This document shows, piece by piece, positions 47,576-56,990 of a stretch of 64,000 nt of DNA. Within the stretch, counting starts at the first letter, position 1. Each line of letters opens with the position of its first letter. The notes beneath the pieces are model-generated. The model was given only the letters and a program-made list of their open reading frames with translations, ran no database searches and had not been told where the DNA came from. The stretch is from Pseudomonas kuykendallii (GTDB lineage: Bacteria > Pseudomonadota > Gammaproteobacteria > Pseudomonadales > Pseudomonadaceae), in the NCBI RefSeq assembly GCF_900106975.1, contig NZ_FNNU01000003.1, positions 636,258-700,257 on the forward strand, in the 5' to 3' direction. The position numbers and the translations under genes are program-made.

Positions 47576-47917
47576 ATGCAAGCAGAAAAGAACGACGCCC
47601 CCTCGCACCTGCGTCGAAGAAAGAGCGCCCCCTGGGGTTTGATCGCCGCCCTGGCACTGGTAGTGGCCGCCGGATGGGTCTTCGTCTCGCATTTCTCCGG
47701 ACAGTTGCCGCCGACCTTCAGCGAATTCCTCCAATCGGTGCGCTTCAACGGCAAGCCGGTCTTCGGCAGCGACGCACCGCCGCCCGCCCCGGCGTTCGCG
47801 CCAGCACCGATCACGCCGCCCGCGCCGGGTTCGGCGCCGCCCGCCGCGACGCATTACGAGTTCCAGGAAGAAACGGTGAAGAGCATCCAGCTCGGCAAGC
47901 CGGCAGAGAAAAAATAG
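47576..47917 (+). CDS. Hypothetical single-pass membrane protein, Pro/Ala-rich
   Basis: Protein of 113 aa. A basic N-terminus (HLRRRKSAPWG) leads into one membrane helix at residues 20-38 (GLIAALALVVAAGWVFVSHF). The outer part holds a stretch of alternating Ala and Pro (about 80-105) and a charged end. It has its own terminator. I do not recognise it. It marks the return to core-like GC content after the accessory region. Confidence 0.65.
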   Translation: MQAEKNDAPSHLRRRKSAPWGLIAALALVVAAGWVFVSHFSGQLPPTFSEFLQSVRFNGKPVFGSDAPPPAPAFAPAPITPPAPGSAPPAATHYEFQEETVKSIQLGKPAEKK

Positions 47918-47942
47918 CCCGGCGACCGTGACCAGCTGTTGA

Positions 47943-47968
47943 AAGGGCTTCCGAGGAAGCCCTTTTTT
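47943..47968 (+). terminator. Rho-independent terminator
   Basis: Hairpin aagggcttcc / ggaagccctt with a 2-base loop and six T, 25 bases after the stop of the small membrane protein gene. Confidence 0.87.
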
Positions 47969-48118
47969 ATGCCCGCCGTTCGGCTCGGGGATGGGTCCTT
48001 CATTCGTCGCCGTCCCTGTTCGCGATGAGTGAATGACCATTTCCGTGGGCCTATTGTCATTCTCGCCAACCGCAGGCGGAGGGATGATCGCAGCCATGAA
48101 TCTTCTGCGGAGCTGCCC

Positions 48119-48772
48119 ATGCACAATTCACACGAATCCCTAGCCCAAACCGTTACCGGTCGTCCTCTGGAGGTCGGCATCCTGCTGTTCCCCGGTGTCG
48201 AGGTGCTGGATTTCGCCGGTCCGTTCGAAGTGTTTTCCGTGGCGTCCCGCGTCGCGGCGCGCGACGGGTTGCTCGGCCACCCCGCATTCCGCGTGACCAC
48301 CGTCGCCGCGACTCCGGAACCGGTCGCCGCGCGGCATGGCCTGCACGTGGTGCCCGGTGCGGCATTCGGCGAGCACCCGGCGCTGGACCTGTTGATCGTG
48401 CCCGGCGGCGTGGTCAGCCAACCGCTGGAGGATGCCGCGACCCTGGGCTGGATCGGCGAGAACGCGGGCCGCGCGGCGATCACGGCCTCGGTCTGCACCG
48501 GCGCGTTCCTGCTGGCCAAGCTCGGCCTGCTCGACGGCCTGACCGCGACCACCCACTGGGAGGACCTCGACGACCTGCGCGCGAGCTTTCCAGCGCTGGA
48601 GGTGATCGGCTCGGTGCCCTTCGTCGACCACGGAAAGCTGCTCACCTCCGCCGGAATCTCCGCCGGCATCGGCATGAGCCTGCACCTGGTCGGTCGCGTG
48701 CTCGGGTTGGCGGCGGCCAAAGCCACCGCGCGGCAGATGCAGTATGACTGGGACGCCGACGCGCGCAGCTGA
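48119..48772 (+). CDS. DJ-1/PfpI-family protein, isonitrile-hydratase-like
   Basis: Protein of 217 aa. The core is LEVGILLFPGVEVLDFAGPF, and the nucleophile elbow ITASVCTGAFLLAKLGLLDG holds the reactive cysteine. ATTHWEDLDDL and LLTSAGISAGIGMSLHLV are typical for the subgroup with isonitrile (isocyanide) hydratase. The substrate is not certain. The ATG at 48119 fits the family start; the frame is open 30 codons further. The next gene is an AraC regulator built on the same fold. Confidence 0.82.
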   Translation: MHNSHESLAQTVTGRPLEVGILLFPGVEVLDFAGPFEVFSVASRVAARDGLLGHPAFRVTTVAATPEPVAARHGLHVVPGAAFGEHPALDLLIVPGGVVSQPLEDAATLGWIGENAGRAAITASVCTGAFLLAKLGLLDGLTATTHWEDLDDLRASFPALEVIGSVPFVDHGKLLTSAGISAGIGMSLHLVGRVLGLAAAKATARQMQYDWDADARS

Positions 48773-48860
48773 AGGCAGACGTGAAGGTGGCGATAATCGT
48801 GGGTTGTCCACAAATATAGCCACGCGGCATACTCGGTCAGCGCTCACGAGGAAACCTGCG

Positions 48861-49853
48861 ATGAATCCGCCGCGACAGATTGCCTGCCTGATCTTTCCCC
48901 AGGTGGTCGGGCTGGACGTCACCGGCCCGCTGCAGGTGTTCGCCTCGGCCAACGAGGAGCGTCGTCGCCACGGTCTGCCGCCGGCCTATGCCCTCAGCCT
49001 GCTGGGCGCCGACCTGCAGCCGGTCGCCACGTCCGCCAGCCTGCGCCTGTGCGTCGACCGCGCCTGGCCCGAGGTCGACCCCGGCGAACTGGACACCCTG
49101 CTGGTGCCCGGCGGCATGGACATCCACACGCCCTGCGCCGAGGCCGCCCTGCTCGCCTGGCTGCGCCTTGCCGAAAGCCGGGTGCGCCGGCTCGGCTCGG
49201 TGTGTTCCGGCGCGCTGATCCTCGCCGCCGCGGGAGTGCTCGACGGCCATGCAGCGACCACCCACTGGGACGACCTCGACGCCCTGCGCCAGTACCCGGG
49301 CGTGCGCGTGCAGGGCGAGCGGCTGCACACCTACGACCCACGCAACCGCGACGGCGATGGGCATATCTTCACCTCGGCCGGCATCACCGCCGGCATCGAC
49401 CTGGCGCTGGCTCTGGTGGAAGCCGACCTCGGCCGGCCGCTGGCCCTGGCGGTGGCGCGAAGGCTGGTGATGTTCCTGCGCCGGCCCGGCGATCAGGCGC
49501 AGTTCAGCCCGCTGCTCGCCGAGCAGAACCGCACGGTGCCGCGCCTGGCGGCCCTGCTGGAGTGGATTCCGGCGCACCTGGGCGAAGACCTCTCGCTGGA
49601 GGCGCTGGCCGACCGCGCGAGCATGGCGCCGCGCACGCTGTCGCGGGTGTTCGTCCGCGAGCTGGGCATGGGGCCGGGGCGTTATGTGGAGAAGATTCGC
49701 CTGGAGGCGGCGCGCGCACTGTTGCAGGACGCCAGTTGCTCGATCGGCAGCGTGGCGCGGCTGACCGGATTCGGCCACCCGGAGAACCTGCGCCGCACCT
49801 TCCAGAAGCACCTGTCCGTCAGCCCGCAGGCCTACGCGGAGCGCTTCGCCTAG
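48861..49853 (+). CDS. GATase1-like AraC-family regulator
   Basis: Regulator of 330 aa. Residues 1-185 are a DJ-1/PfpI-like domain (IACLIFPQVVGLDVTGPLQV, LGSVCSGALILAAAGVLDG) that probably binds a ligand. Residues 220-330 are the AraC DNA-binding domain with two helix-turn-helix motifs (LEALADRASMAPRTLSRVF, IGSVARLTGFGHPENLRRTF). It lies 88 bases after the DJ-1 gene, which it may control. It converges on the carbonic anhydrase gene with a 3-base gap. Confidence 0.88.
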   Translation: MNPPRQIACLIFPQVVGLDVTGPLQVFASANEERRRHGLPPAYALSLLGADLQPVATSASLRLCVDRAWPEVDPGELDTLLVPGGMDIHTPCAEAALLAWLRLAESRVRRLGSVCSGALILAAAGVLDGHAATTHWDDLDALRQYPGVRVQGERLHTYDPRNRDGDGHIFTSAGITAGIDLALALVEADLGRPLALAVARRLVMFLRRPGDQAQFSPLLAEQNRTVPRLAALLEWIPAHLGEDLSLEALADRASMAPRTLSRVFVRELGMGPGRYVEKIRLEAARALLQDASCSIGSVARLTGFGHPENLRRTFQKHLSVSPQAYAERFA

Positions 49854-49856
49854 CCG

Positions 49857-50495
49857 TCAGGCTTGCGGCCGCAGGCGATATTGCGGGGGCAGCTGCTCCA
49901 GACCGGCGACGGTCACGTTGAGGTCCTTCCAGCGTCCATCCTTGATGCCGTAGATGCAGCCGTGCACCGACAGGCTCTGGCCGCGGTGCCAGGCGTTCTG
50001 GACGATGGTGGTGTGGCTGACGTTGGCCACCTGCTGGATCACATTCAACTCGCAGAGGCGGTCTACCTTCTGCTCCTCGGTGGGGAACTGGGCGATGTGC
50101 TCGCGCTGTTCGTAATAGAGGTCACGGATGGTGCGCAGCCAGCCGTCGATCAGGCCCAGCTGGTCATCGCGCATTGCCGCGCGCACGCCGCCGCAACCGT
50201 AGTGGCCGGTGACCAGGATATGTTTCACCTTGAGCACGTCGACCGCGTACTGGACCACCGAGAGGCAGTTGAGATCGGTGTGCAGCACCACGTTGGCGAC
50301 GTTGCGGTGGACGAACAGGTCGCCGGGCAGCAGACCGACGATCTCGTTGGCCGGCACGCGGGCGTCGGAACAGCCGATCCAGAGGTACTCGGGCGCCTGC
50401 TGCTTGGCCAGCTTGGCGAAGAACTGCGGGTCCTCCTCCTTGATCGCCTCGGCCCAGCGTTCGTTATTGTCGAACAGCTGTTTTAGATCGCTCAT
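49857..50495 (-). CDS. can: Beta-class carbonic anhydrase
   Basis: Carbonic anhydrase of 212 aa that interconverts CO2 and bicarbonate. Zinc ligands are Cys42 and Asp44 in IGCSDARVPANEI and His98 and Cys101 in GHYGCGGV. The length and the type II pattern are like those of E. coli Can. By gene order it matches PA4676 of P. aeruginosa. Confidence 0.93.
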   Translation of the reverse strand: MSDLKQLFDNNERWAEAIKEEDPQFFAKLAKQQAPEYLWIGCSDARVPANEIVGLLPGDLFVHRNVANVVLHTDLNCLSVVQYAVDVLKVKHILVTGHYGCGGVRAAMRDDQLGLIDGWLRTIRDLYYEQREHIAQFPTEEQKVDRLCELNVIQQVANVSHTTIVQNAWHRGQSLSVHGCIYGIKDGRWKDLNVTVAGLEQLPPQYRLRPQA

Positions 50496-50571
50496 CGTCG
50501 CTACCCCTGTCGCGCCGGAATCGCCTCTTGCGAACCGGTCGCGGGCTTTGACAAGCCGCGGCCGGCAGGCG

Positions 50572-51981
50572 TCACACCGCGCGGGCGGGCGTCTGGCGCA
50601 GCAGCACGGGGCGCGAGGCGGGGCCGCGCAAGTCGCGCAGGAAATTGTCGCGCCAGCCGGCCAGGTCGTTCTGCCGGATCACCCGCATCATGCTTTCGTA
50701 GCGGTCCTTGCGCTCCTCCAGCGGCATGCGCAGCGCGCGGTCCAGCGCCTCGGCCATGCCGACCCGGTCGTATGGGTTGACGATCACCGCCGAGCTCAAC
50801 TCGCGCGCCGCTCCGGCGAAGCGCGACAACACCAGCACGCCGGGGTCATCCGGGTTCTGCGCGGCGACGTACTCCTTGGCGACCAGGTTCATGCCGTCGC
50901 GCAGCGGCGTGACCAGGCCGATCCTCGCCGCTCGGAACAGCCCCATGAGGATCTTCCGCTCGTGGCTTTTGTTCAGGTAGTGCAGCGGCATCCAGTCGAG
51001 GTCGGCGTAGCGGCCGTTGATGTGGCCGGCCTGGGTCTCGAGTTGCTGGCGGATGTGCTGATAGGTCTTCACGTCGGACCGCGAGGTCGGCGCGATCTGC
51101 AGGAACTGCACCTGGCGACGGTGCTCGGGGAAGCGGTCGAGCAACTCTTCGTAAGCGCCGAAGCGCTCCACCAGCCCCTTGGAGTAATCCAGGCGATCGA
51201 CGCTGATGATCGTCTCGCAGGGCTCGCCGGACTCGCGCCGGCCGATCATATTGCGGCGGCCGCGGTAGGACTCGGCGGTCTTGCGGATTTCGTCCGGCAT
51301 CACGCCGATCGGGTAGTGCTTGGCGCGGAAATCATGGCCGTAGGCGGTCATGGCGTTGTCCGCGCCGATCAGCCCGCGCACCTCGCGGGCGATGTAGTCC
51401 TCGAAGGCCTGGCGGTCGACCTCGGTCTGGAAACCGATCAGGTCGTAGGAGCAGAAGGTCTTGAGCAGCTCGTTGTGCGGCGGGATCGCGGTGAGGATCT
51501 CCGGCGCCGGGAAAGGAATGTGCAGGAAGAAGCCGATGCGGTTGCGAATGCCCAGCTGGCGGCATTCCTCGGCGAACGGGATCAGGTGGTAGTCGTGGAT
51601 CCAGAGCACATCGTCCGGCTGCAGCAGCGGCTTGAGCTGTTCGGCGAGCATGCGGTTGACCCGCCGGTAGCCTTCGTATTCATCGCGGTTGTAGCGCGCC
51701 AGATCGATGCGGTAATGGAAGATCGGCCACAGCGTGGCGTTGGAAAAGCCGCGGTAATACTGGTCGTAATCGCGCTTGTTCAGCCCGATGGTGGCGTAGG
51801 TGATGCTGCCCACGGTCTCGCAGACCAGCTTGGGCTGGCTGGTGACTTCGCCGTTCCAGCCGAACCACACGCCACCGGAATCGCGCAGGGCGTCGAACAC
51901 GCCCACCGCCAGCCCGCCGGCCACGGCCTTGCCTTCCTTGATCGGGGCGACCCGGTTGGATACCACCACCAGACGACTCAT
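50572..51981 (-). CDS. otsA: Trehalose-6-phosphate synthase
   Basis: OtsA, 469 aa, a GT20 glycosyltransferase that joins UDP-glucose and glucose-6-phosphate. It starts [20 protein letters not shown] and has the phosphate-binding WFGWNGEV and the C-terminal nucleotide site [20 protein letters not shown]. It overlaps the otsB stop by 4 bases. Trehalose protects against drying and salt. Confidence 0.95.
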   Translation of the reverse strand: MSRLVVVSNRVAPIKEGKAVAGGLAVGVFDALRDSGGVWFGWNGEVTSQPKLVCETVGSITYATIGLNKRDYDQYYRGFSNATLWPIFHYRIDLARYNRDEYEGYRRVNRMLAEQLKPLLQPDDVLWIHDYHLIPFAEECRQLGIRNRIGFFLHIPFPAPEILTAIPPHNELLKTFCSYDLIGFQTEVDRQAFEDYIAREVRGLIGADNAMTAYGHDFRAKHYPIGVMPDEIRKTAESYRGRRNMIGRRESGEPCETIISVDRLDYSKGLVERFGAYEELLDRFPEHRRQVQFLQIAPTSRSDVKTYQHIRQQLETQAGHINGRYADLDWMPLHYLNKSHERKILMGLFRAARIGLVTPLRDGMNLVAKEYVAAQNPDDPGVLVLSRFAGAARELSSAVIVNPYDRVGMAEALDRALRMPLEERKDRYESMMRVIRQNDLAGWRDNFLRDLRGPASRPVLLRQTPARAV

Positions 51982-52760
51982 AACCGTTTCTCCGAATAAT
52001 TCTTGTCAATGTCGCTAAGGGGTTGGGTAAGGCGTGCGGCGATCCACTCGCCGACCGCGGCGACCGAGGGCAACCGCCGCTGCGCCACACTGGCGCCCTC
52101 GCCGACCTTGATCGACAGCCCGCCCAGCGCGTTGACCACGGCGAAACCGGCCTCGTCGGTGAGGTCGTCGCCGACGAACACGGGCACACGGCCACGAAAG
52201 GGCTCCTCGGCCAGGAAGCTACGGATCACCTCGCCCTTGTTCGCGCCTTTCGGCTTGAGTTCGTACACGCACTTGCCCGGCTGCAGGCTGAGCAGGCGTG
52301 GATATCGGGCGACGAAGGATTCGGCGATCTGCCGGGCGACGTCCTCCAGCTCGGGGGCCTCGCGGTAATGCAGGGCGAAGGCGATGCCCTTGTTCTCCAG
52401 GCGCAAAGCCGGGTACTCGGTGCACGCCGCCTCCAGTTCGCCCTCGACGCCGTCGAGCGCCGCCAGATCGAGATCCGACGCCTGCAACTGGCCATCCGCC
52501 CGCCGCCGTTCGGCGCCATGCACGCCAGCGGCCGGCAACTCGAGCGACTGCAGGAGCTGATCGATCTGCGCCAGCGGGCGGCCGGAAATCACCGCCACCG
52601 CTGCGCCGCGGCGCTGCAGTTCAGCTAGCGCTTCAAGGGTGGTTTCGGGAATGAAAACGAGCTCGGGGCGGGGCTGAATGTCTGCCAGCGTGCCGTCGAC
52701 GTCGAAGAAAAAAGCCCAGCGGTCGAAGTCCGATCCGCTGCTTGGGGAAAAATCGTTCAT
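51978..52760 (-). CDS. otsB: Trehalose-6-phosphate phosphatase
   Basis: OtsB, 260 aa, of the HAD family. The catalytic motif is FFDVDGTLADI, with the cap domain after it and the last acidic motif VFVGDDLTDEAGF. It converts trehalose-6-phosphate to trehalose. It is the first gene of the otsBA operon and diverges from the acidic protein gene at 52879 with a 118-base gap. Confidence 0.95.
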   Translation of the reverse strand: MNDFSPSSGSDFDRWAFFFDVDGTLADIQPRPELVFIPETTLEALAELQRRGAAVAVISGRPLAQIDQLLQSLELPAAGVHGAERRRADGQLQASDLDLAALDGVEGELEAACTEYPALRLENKGIAFALHYREAPELEDVARQIAESFVARYPRLLSLQPGKCVYELKPKGANKGEVIRSFLAEEPFRGRVPVFVGDDLTDEAGFAVVNALGGLSIKVGEGASVAQRRLPSVAAVGEWIAARLTQPLSDIDKNYSEKRL

Positions 52761-52878
52761 GTGGGTGTGACTGCCCGCAAGCCCGGGTTGTTCCGGGGTT
52801 CGCCGTCCGGCTGGCTGCCTGAATCTTCAACGCCCCTCCCGGTCACAGCCTCGACAGCGCCAATCCGAGGAGAACGCC

Positions 52879-53412
52879 ATGAGTACCGAGCGCAAACCCT
52901 ACGTACCCCAGGAAATCGACGATACCGAGGACCGCATGGGCTCCGTCCACCCGCTGGACTTCAACGATGACGATCAGCACGAAGGCCGCGCCGGCGACAC
53001 TCGCCCCGCCGCCGAGCTGGAGCGCGAATTCCCCGACAAGCGCGTCCGCGAGGCCGGCATGACCGGCGGCGAGGCGCTCGGCCCGGACGAGCACGAAGAC
53101 GGCGTGACGATGGACGACCTGAGCCCGGAAACCCTGCTCGACGAGACCGGCGCCCGCGATCCCTACGAGCCTGGCAGCGGCGATCCGGCCGACTACGACC
53201 TGAGCATCGTCGACGAAGAGGAGATCGGTGCCGGCGGCGGGCTCGACGAAGCCCAGGAAGCACGCGTCCATCCACTCGACGGCAAACCCTGGAAGCCCAG
53301 CGAGCCCCTGCGCAGCGAGCGCGACGAGCGCACCGACGAATTGGGCATGAGCGACGAGGAACTGGCCGGCGAAGCGCCGTTGGACTCGGCGCGGGACGTG
53401 AAACCGGAGTGA
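52879..53412 (+). CDS. Acidic disordered protein beside otsBA
   Basis: Protein of 177 aa, very rich in Asp, Glu, Gly and Pro, without hydrophobic core, so probably disordered. A short motif occurs twice, SVHPLDF near residue 22 and RVHPLDG near 130, and PEDELG-like turns repeat. A good ribosome-binding site (gaggag) precedes the ATG. It diverges from the trehalose operon and has its own terminator. A role in osmotic or drying stress is an inference from place and composition. Confidence 0.75.
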   Translation: MSTERKPYVPQEIDDTEDRMGSVHPLDFNDDDQHEGRAGDTRPAAELEREFPDKRVREAGMTGGEALGPDEHEDGVTMDDLSPETLLDETGARDPYEPGSGDPADYDLSIVDEEEIGAGGGLDEAQEARVHPLDGKPWKPSEPLRSERDERTDELGMSDEELAGEAPLDSARDVKPE

Positions 53413-53426
53413 CGATCCGCCGATGC

Positions 53427-53453
53427 AAAAAGGGCCGCTTAGCGGCCCTTTTT
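53427..53453 (+). terminator. Rho-independent terminator (both directions)
   Basis: Hairpin aaaagggccgct / agcggccctttt followed by TTT. It lies between the acidic protein gene and rimI, which converge. Confidence 0.87.
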
Positions 53454-53491
53454 CGTATTCTGCGCCTGCGCGAGGCGGAAGACGGCCTCGC

Positions 53492-53947
53492 TCAATCGAG
53501 CAGCGTGCAGGCCATCACCAGCGCATCTTCGCGTCCACCGCCTTCGGCAGGGTAATAGCCGCGGCGCCGGCCGATCTCATTGAAGCCATAGCGCTCGTAC
53601 AGGCGATACGCCGGCAGGTTGGAGGCGCGCAGTTCGAGGAAGCACTCGTTGGCCGAGCACTCGCGGGCACGGCGCATCAGCCGCTCCAGCAGGTGCAGGC
53701 CAAGGCCGCGGCCCTGGAACCGCGGGCCGATGGTGATGTTCAGCAGGTGCGCTTCATCGAGGATCATGTTGATCACGCCGTGGCCCACCTGGCGGTCGCC
53801 CTCGAACATCATCCAGCACTCGTAGGACCTGATGCTGTCGAGGAAGATGCCGCGGGTCCACGGATGGCTGAACGCGGCGTTCTCGATCTCCAGCACGGCG
53901 TCGAGGTCCGCCTCGGTCATCCGGCGGAAGGTCAGCGTGTCGCTCAT
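53492..53947 (-). CDS. rimI: Ribosomal protein S18 alanine N-acetyltransferase
   Basis: GNAT acetyltransferase of 151 aa that acetylates the N-terminus of S18. The RimI pattern is ENAAFSHPWTRGIF near the start, the acetyl-CoA loop PRFQGRGLGLHLLE, and LELRASNLPAYRLYERYGF. It follows the PA4679-like gene by 7 bases. Order matches PA4678-PA4679. Confidence 0.93.
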   Translation of the reverse strand: MSDTLTFRRMTEADLDAVLEIENAAFSHPWTRGIFLDSIRSYECWMMFEGDRQVGHGVINMILDEAHLLNITIGPRFQGRGLGLHLLERLMRRARECSANECFLELRASNLPAYRLYERYGFNEIGRRRGYYPAEGGGREDALVMACTLLD

Positions 53948-53954
53948 GGCGCTC

Positions 53955-54749
53955 TCATTCAGGCTGCGACAGCCAGCGCGGCATGAGCCGGCGCATGGCT
54001 TTCCACAGTTCGCCCTTGCGGGCCGGTTCGTCGATCAGCAGTTCCAGCCCCGGCAGTGCCCAGAGCACGCCGAGACCGTCGACCTGCACCTCGCGGTTGT
54101 ACGCGGTTTCGTCCACTTCGCCGGCGAAACGCAGCGCCGGCGTGCCGATCAGCCAGGTGCAGCGCCCGCCCTGCTCGAGTTCGCCGGCGAGTACGCCCTG
54201 CACGTAGTCGCGCGCGGCTTCCGGGCCCTGGTCCATGCCGCCGCGCACCAGCAGCGGCCAGCGGATCGGTTCGCCGTCGCCGACCTGCAGCGGGCTGTCC
54301 GGCAGGCCGGCAGCGCGCAGCATGTCCCGAAGCAGCAGGTAGGCCGGGTCGCGACTCTGGAACGGCTCGCCGGTGGGCAATTCGACCAGCAGCAAACAGT
54401 CGCCGGCGCGCAACAGTTGCAGGGCGAAACGCGGCGGCGGCAGAACGGCGGGCGCGCTCGGCGTTTCGCTGCGGGTTTCCACCGGTGCAACGGCCGGACG
54501 TGGCATCTCCACGCGGGGGCGCGGCGCTTCGCTCGGCAGCGGCGCGGCGGCGGAAGGCGTAGCGGGCGCCGCGGCGCTCGGCGCAACATCCACCGCAGGC
54601 GCGGCCTCCTCGCCCAGCTCCACCGGTTCGTCCTCGGGTTCCAGCAGCGGCAGGCGCGACGGCGCGGCGAACGGCAGCTCCACACGCGGCAGCCAGACGC
54701 CCACCTGCATGGCGCTGAGGTAGGCGCGGCGGCGCTGCTCGGCGATCAC
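53955..54749 (-). CDS. Conserved protein of the rimI operon (PA4679-like), function unknown
   Basis: Protein of about 264 aa. A short N-terminal motif (RRAYLSAMQVGVWLPR, then ELPFAAPSRLP) is followed by a long Pro/Ala/Glu-rich linker (about 50-110) and a folded domain (FALQLLRAGDCLLLVELPTG, then WLIGTPALRFAGE). The start is uncertain: GTG at 54749 keeps the conserved N-terminal motif, and ATG at 54713 would remove part of it. It is 7 bases before rimI and probably forms an operon with it. Function is unknown. Confidence 0.7.
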   Translation of the reverse strand: MIAEQRRRAYLSAMQVGVWLPRVELPFAAPSRLPLLEPEDEPVELGEEAAPAVDVAPSAAAPATPSAAAPLPSEAPRPRVEMPRPAVAPVETRSETPSAPAVLPPPRFALQLLRAGDCLLLVELPTGEPFQSRDPAYLLLRDMLRAAGLPDSPLQVGDGEPIRWPLLVRGGMDQGPEAARDYVQGVLAGELEQGGRCTWLIGTPALRFAGEVDETAYNREVQVDGLGVLWALPGLELLIDEPARKGELWKAMRRLMPRWLSQPE

Positions 54750-54961
54750 GGCGCGGGCACCGGGCGGAGGGAAAGAGGACGGTTGCAGCTCATGGCGAAT
54801 TCCTGGCGGTCGCGACGCGGCCTGACACGGGCGGCGATTGTCGCCGGAAACCCTGGCGCACGGAAAGTCCGCGGCATGGACGGTCGCAGTGAACGCCCCG
54901 CTTTTCGTCACCGGCGTACCGACCCGGAGGGTGCATTGCAGTACAATCGCCGGCCTTATCC

Positions 54962-56221
54962 GTGACGACCGAACCGCTTTCGATGATCGATCCCAAGCGC
55001 GTGCTGCGCGCCCTCGCCGAACACTGGACGTTGCTCGAGCCGCTCTGCGAGCGCTTCGATGCCGGCACCCTGAGCCTGGTCGAGCTACGCCTGCAGCTCA
55101 CCGCGCAGCTGCCCGAAGGCACGCCCACCGACGTCACCGCCCTGCTCGACCAGTGGATCCGCCTGGACATCCTGGTGCCGGTGGCCAAGAGCCCGAACCG
55201 CTTCGAGCTGAATGCGCAGATCCACGACTTCCTCGCCTACCTGCGCCGCGAGCACCGCCTCGGCCTGTGCCTGGAGATCGAGGCCTACCTGCGCCATCTG
55301 GAACGCCTCGCAGGCTACATCCAGGACGCCTTCGAGGTGCGCGACGGCCAGGACCTGGCGCGCCAACTGCGCCTGCTCGACATGCGCGTGCGCGACGTGC
55401 TGAAGAAGCTCGCCAACGACGAACAGGCGCTGGTCGGCGTGGCCGACCGGGCGAAGACCAGCGACCGGCAGATTCCGCTGCGCCAGCGCTATGCCGAAGT
55501 GCTGGCGACCTGGGACGAATACGTCGAACCGATGATCCAGCTGGTCGCCGCCGATGGCGCCTTCGAGCAGGGCGTGCGCCGCGTCGAGCAGGTACTGCTG
55601 CGCCTGCTCGGCGAACAACAGCGCCTCGGCCAACTGGTCGATGACGACCTGCTGCTGCGCACCCACGCACGCATCCTGGAGATGCAAACCACCGCCCAGC
55701 TGACCCTGCGCCGCGCCCGCGAACTGCTGCTGCCGCTGCGCGAGGAAGCGCGCCGGCACAATGCGGTGACGCGTGGCGCCGCGCTGGCGCTGTCGGCGAT
55801 CCGCAAGAAAGGCCTCGACGCCGTGCCGCAGGCCTCGCTGCCGTTGCACAGCCGGCCGCAAAGCACCTTCCTCGGCAGCGCTTCGCAGGTCGAGGCCTAC
55901 GTCTATGCGCTGGCGCGCTTCGAGCCCAAGCCGGCGCAGTTTCCCAGGGCCAGCGGCACGCGCAAGGGCGACTCGCCGCGCGCGCCACGCACCGCGAGGG
56001 AAATGCTCGAACGCTGCGAGGACGCCCTGCCGCTGCCGGACCTGATGCTCTGGCTGCTGGAACAGGAGCCCGAAGGCGCCACCGACGAGCTGCTCTATTG
56101 GTTCTCGCGCCTGTCGCGCGACGCCCGCTTCCAGCGCGAACGCCTGGAGCGCCGCGATTACCTGACCGCCGAACACCGCGTCAGCCTCAGCTCATTCGCG
56201 CTCATCGGAGCCGCGCCCTGA
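54962..56221 (+). CDS. mksF: Condensin subunit MksF (kleisin)
   Basis: MksF, 419 aa, the kleisin of the MksBEF condensin. It starts with GTG at 54962. The protein is mostly helical, with an N-terminal winged-helix-like part (MIDPKRVLRALAEHWTLLEP) and long helices (QLRLLDMRVRDVLKKLAND). It bridges the two MksB heads and binds MksE to compact and segregate the chromosome. It is the first gene of mksFEB and matches PA4684. Confidence 0.85.
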   Translation: MTTEPLSMIDPKRVLRALAEHWTLLEPLCERFDAGTLSLVELRLQLTAQLPEGTPTDVTALLDQWIRLDILVPVAKSPNRFELNAQIHDFLAYLRREHRLGLCLEIEAYLRHLERLAGYIQDAFEVRDGQDLARQLRLLDMRVRDVLKKLANDEQALVGVADRAKTSDRQIPLRQRYAEVLATWDEYVEPMIQLVAADGAFEQGVRRVEQVLLRLLGEQQRLGQLVDDDLLLRTHARILEMQTTAQLTLRRARELLLPLREEARRHNAVTRGAALALSAIRKKGLDAVPQASLPLHSRPQSTFLGSASQVEAYVYALARFEPKPAQFPRASGTRKGDSPRAPRTAREMLERCEDALPLPDLMLWLLEQEPEGATDELLYWFSRLSRDARFQRERLERRDYLTAEHRVSLSSFALIGAAP

Positions 56222-56270
56222 ACACTCCACCGAATCGACCGACCGCCGGCGGCGCCGCCCGCGGCTCCAT

Positions 56271-56292
56271 GGTGCGCACGGCGCACCCTACG
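56271..56292. repeat. REP-like palindrome between mksF and mksE
   Basis: ggtgcgc acg gcgcacc followed by ctacg. Read on the minus strand it starts cgtagggtg, the same head as the element at 59808-59830, so both belong to one repeat family. Confidence 0.6.
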
Positions 56293-56312
56293 ACTGCCCG
56301 TGAGCATTGCGT

Positions 56313-56990
56313 ATGAATATCGATCTGAAAGAAATGACCCAGCTGGCGCCGATCTTCCGCGAGCTGTTCAAGGGCTACCATGTCAGCCGCCGCGACCCGG
56401 AGCTGTACGCCCAACTGTCCAACCTGCAGGACGCCTACCGCGCGCTGTTCAAGGCGCTCGGCTTCGAGCTGGTCTGCGACACCCGCGGCTTCTACTACTT
56501 CGTGCCCGAGCAGATGGGCGCGCAGGTGAACAAGACCGCCCAGCGCCTGGCGCTGTTCACCTTCATCCTCGTCGAGCATCTGGCCGACGGCGGCCGCGAC
56601 CCGCTCGCCGTGCTCGACGGCGGCAGCCTCGGGCGCGACGAGCTGCCGCCCCTTCTGGAGAAGTACAAGGACCTGTTCCTCCAGGCCGAAGTCACCACCC
56701 AGGAAGAACTCGAAGAGAAGGTCATGCGCCGCCTGACCCAGCTCGGCTTCGCCAGCGAGGACAACGGCGTGTACCGCTTCCTCGCGCCGATGCACCGCTT
56801 CCTCGACGTGTGCCTCGCCGTGCAGCAGGACCGCGACCTGGCCGCCGCGCTGCACAGCGACCTGCCGCTGCCGACGCCGGTGCTGGTGGCCGAGGAGGAA
56901 GACGAGATCCTGGTCATCGAGACCGCGGAAGAATCCGAAGAAGAAGCGCTGGCCCGCGCCATCGCCGCCGAACAGGAGTTTGAAGCATGA
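56313..56990 (+). CDS. mksE: Condensin subunit MksE
   Basis: MksE, 225 aa, the KITE-type winged-helix partner of MksF. The core is APIFRELFKGYHVSRRDPEL and ALGFELVCDTRGFYYFVP; the C-terminal 30 residues are very acidic (EEEDEILVIETAEESEEEA). The ATG at 56313 is chosen over a TTG two codons upstream. It overlaps mksB by 4 bases. Confidence 0.88.
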   Translation: MNIDLKEMTQLAPIFRELFKGYHVSRRDPELYAQLSNLQDAYRALFKALGFELVCDTRGFYYFVPEQMGAQVNKTAQRLALFTFILVEHLADGGRDPLAVLDGGSLGRDELPPLLEKYKDLFLQAEVTTQEELEEKVMRRLTQLGFASEDNGVYRFLAPMHRFLDVCLAVQQDRDLAAALHSDLPLPTPVLVAEEEDEILVIETAEESEEEALARAIAAEQEFEA

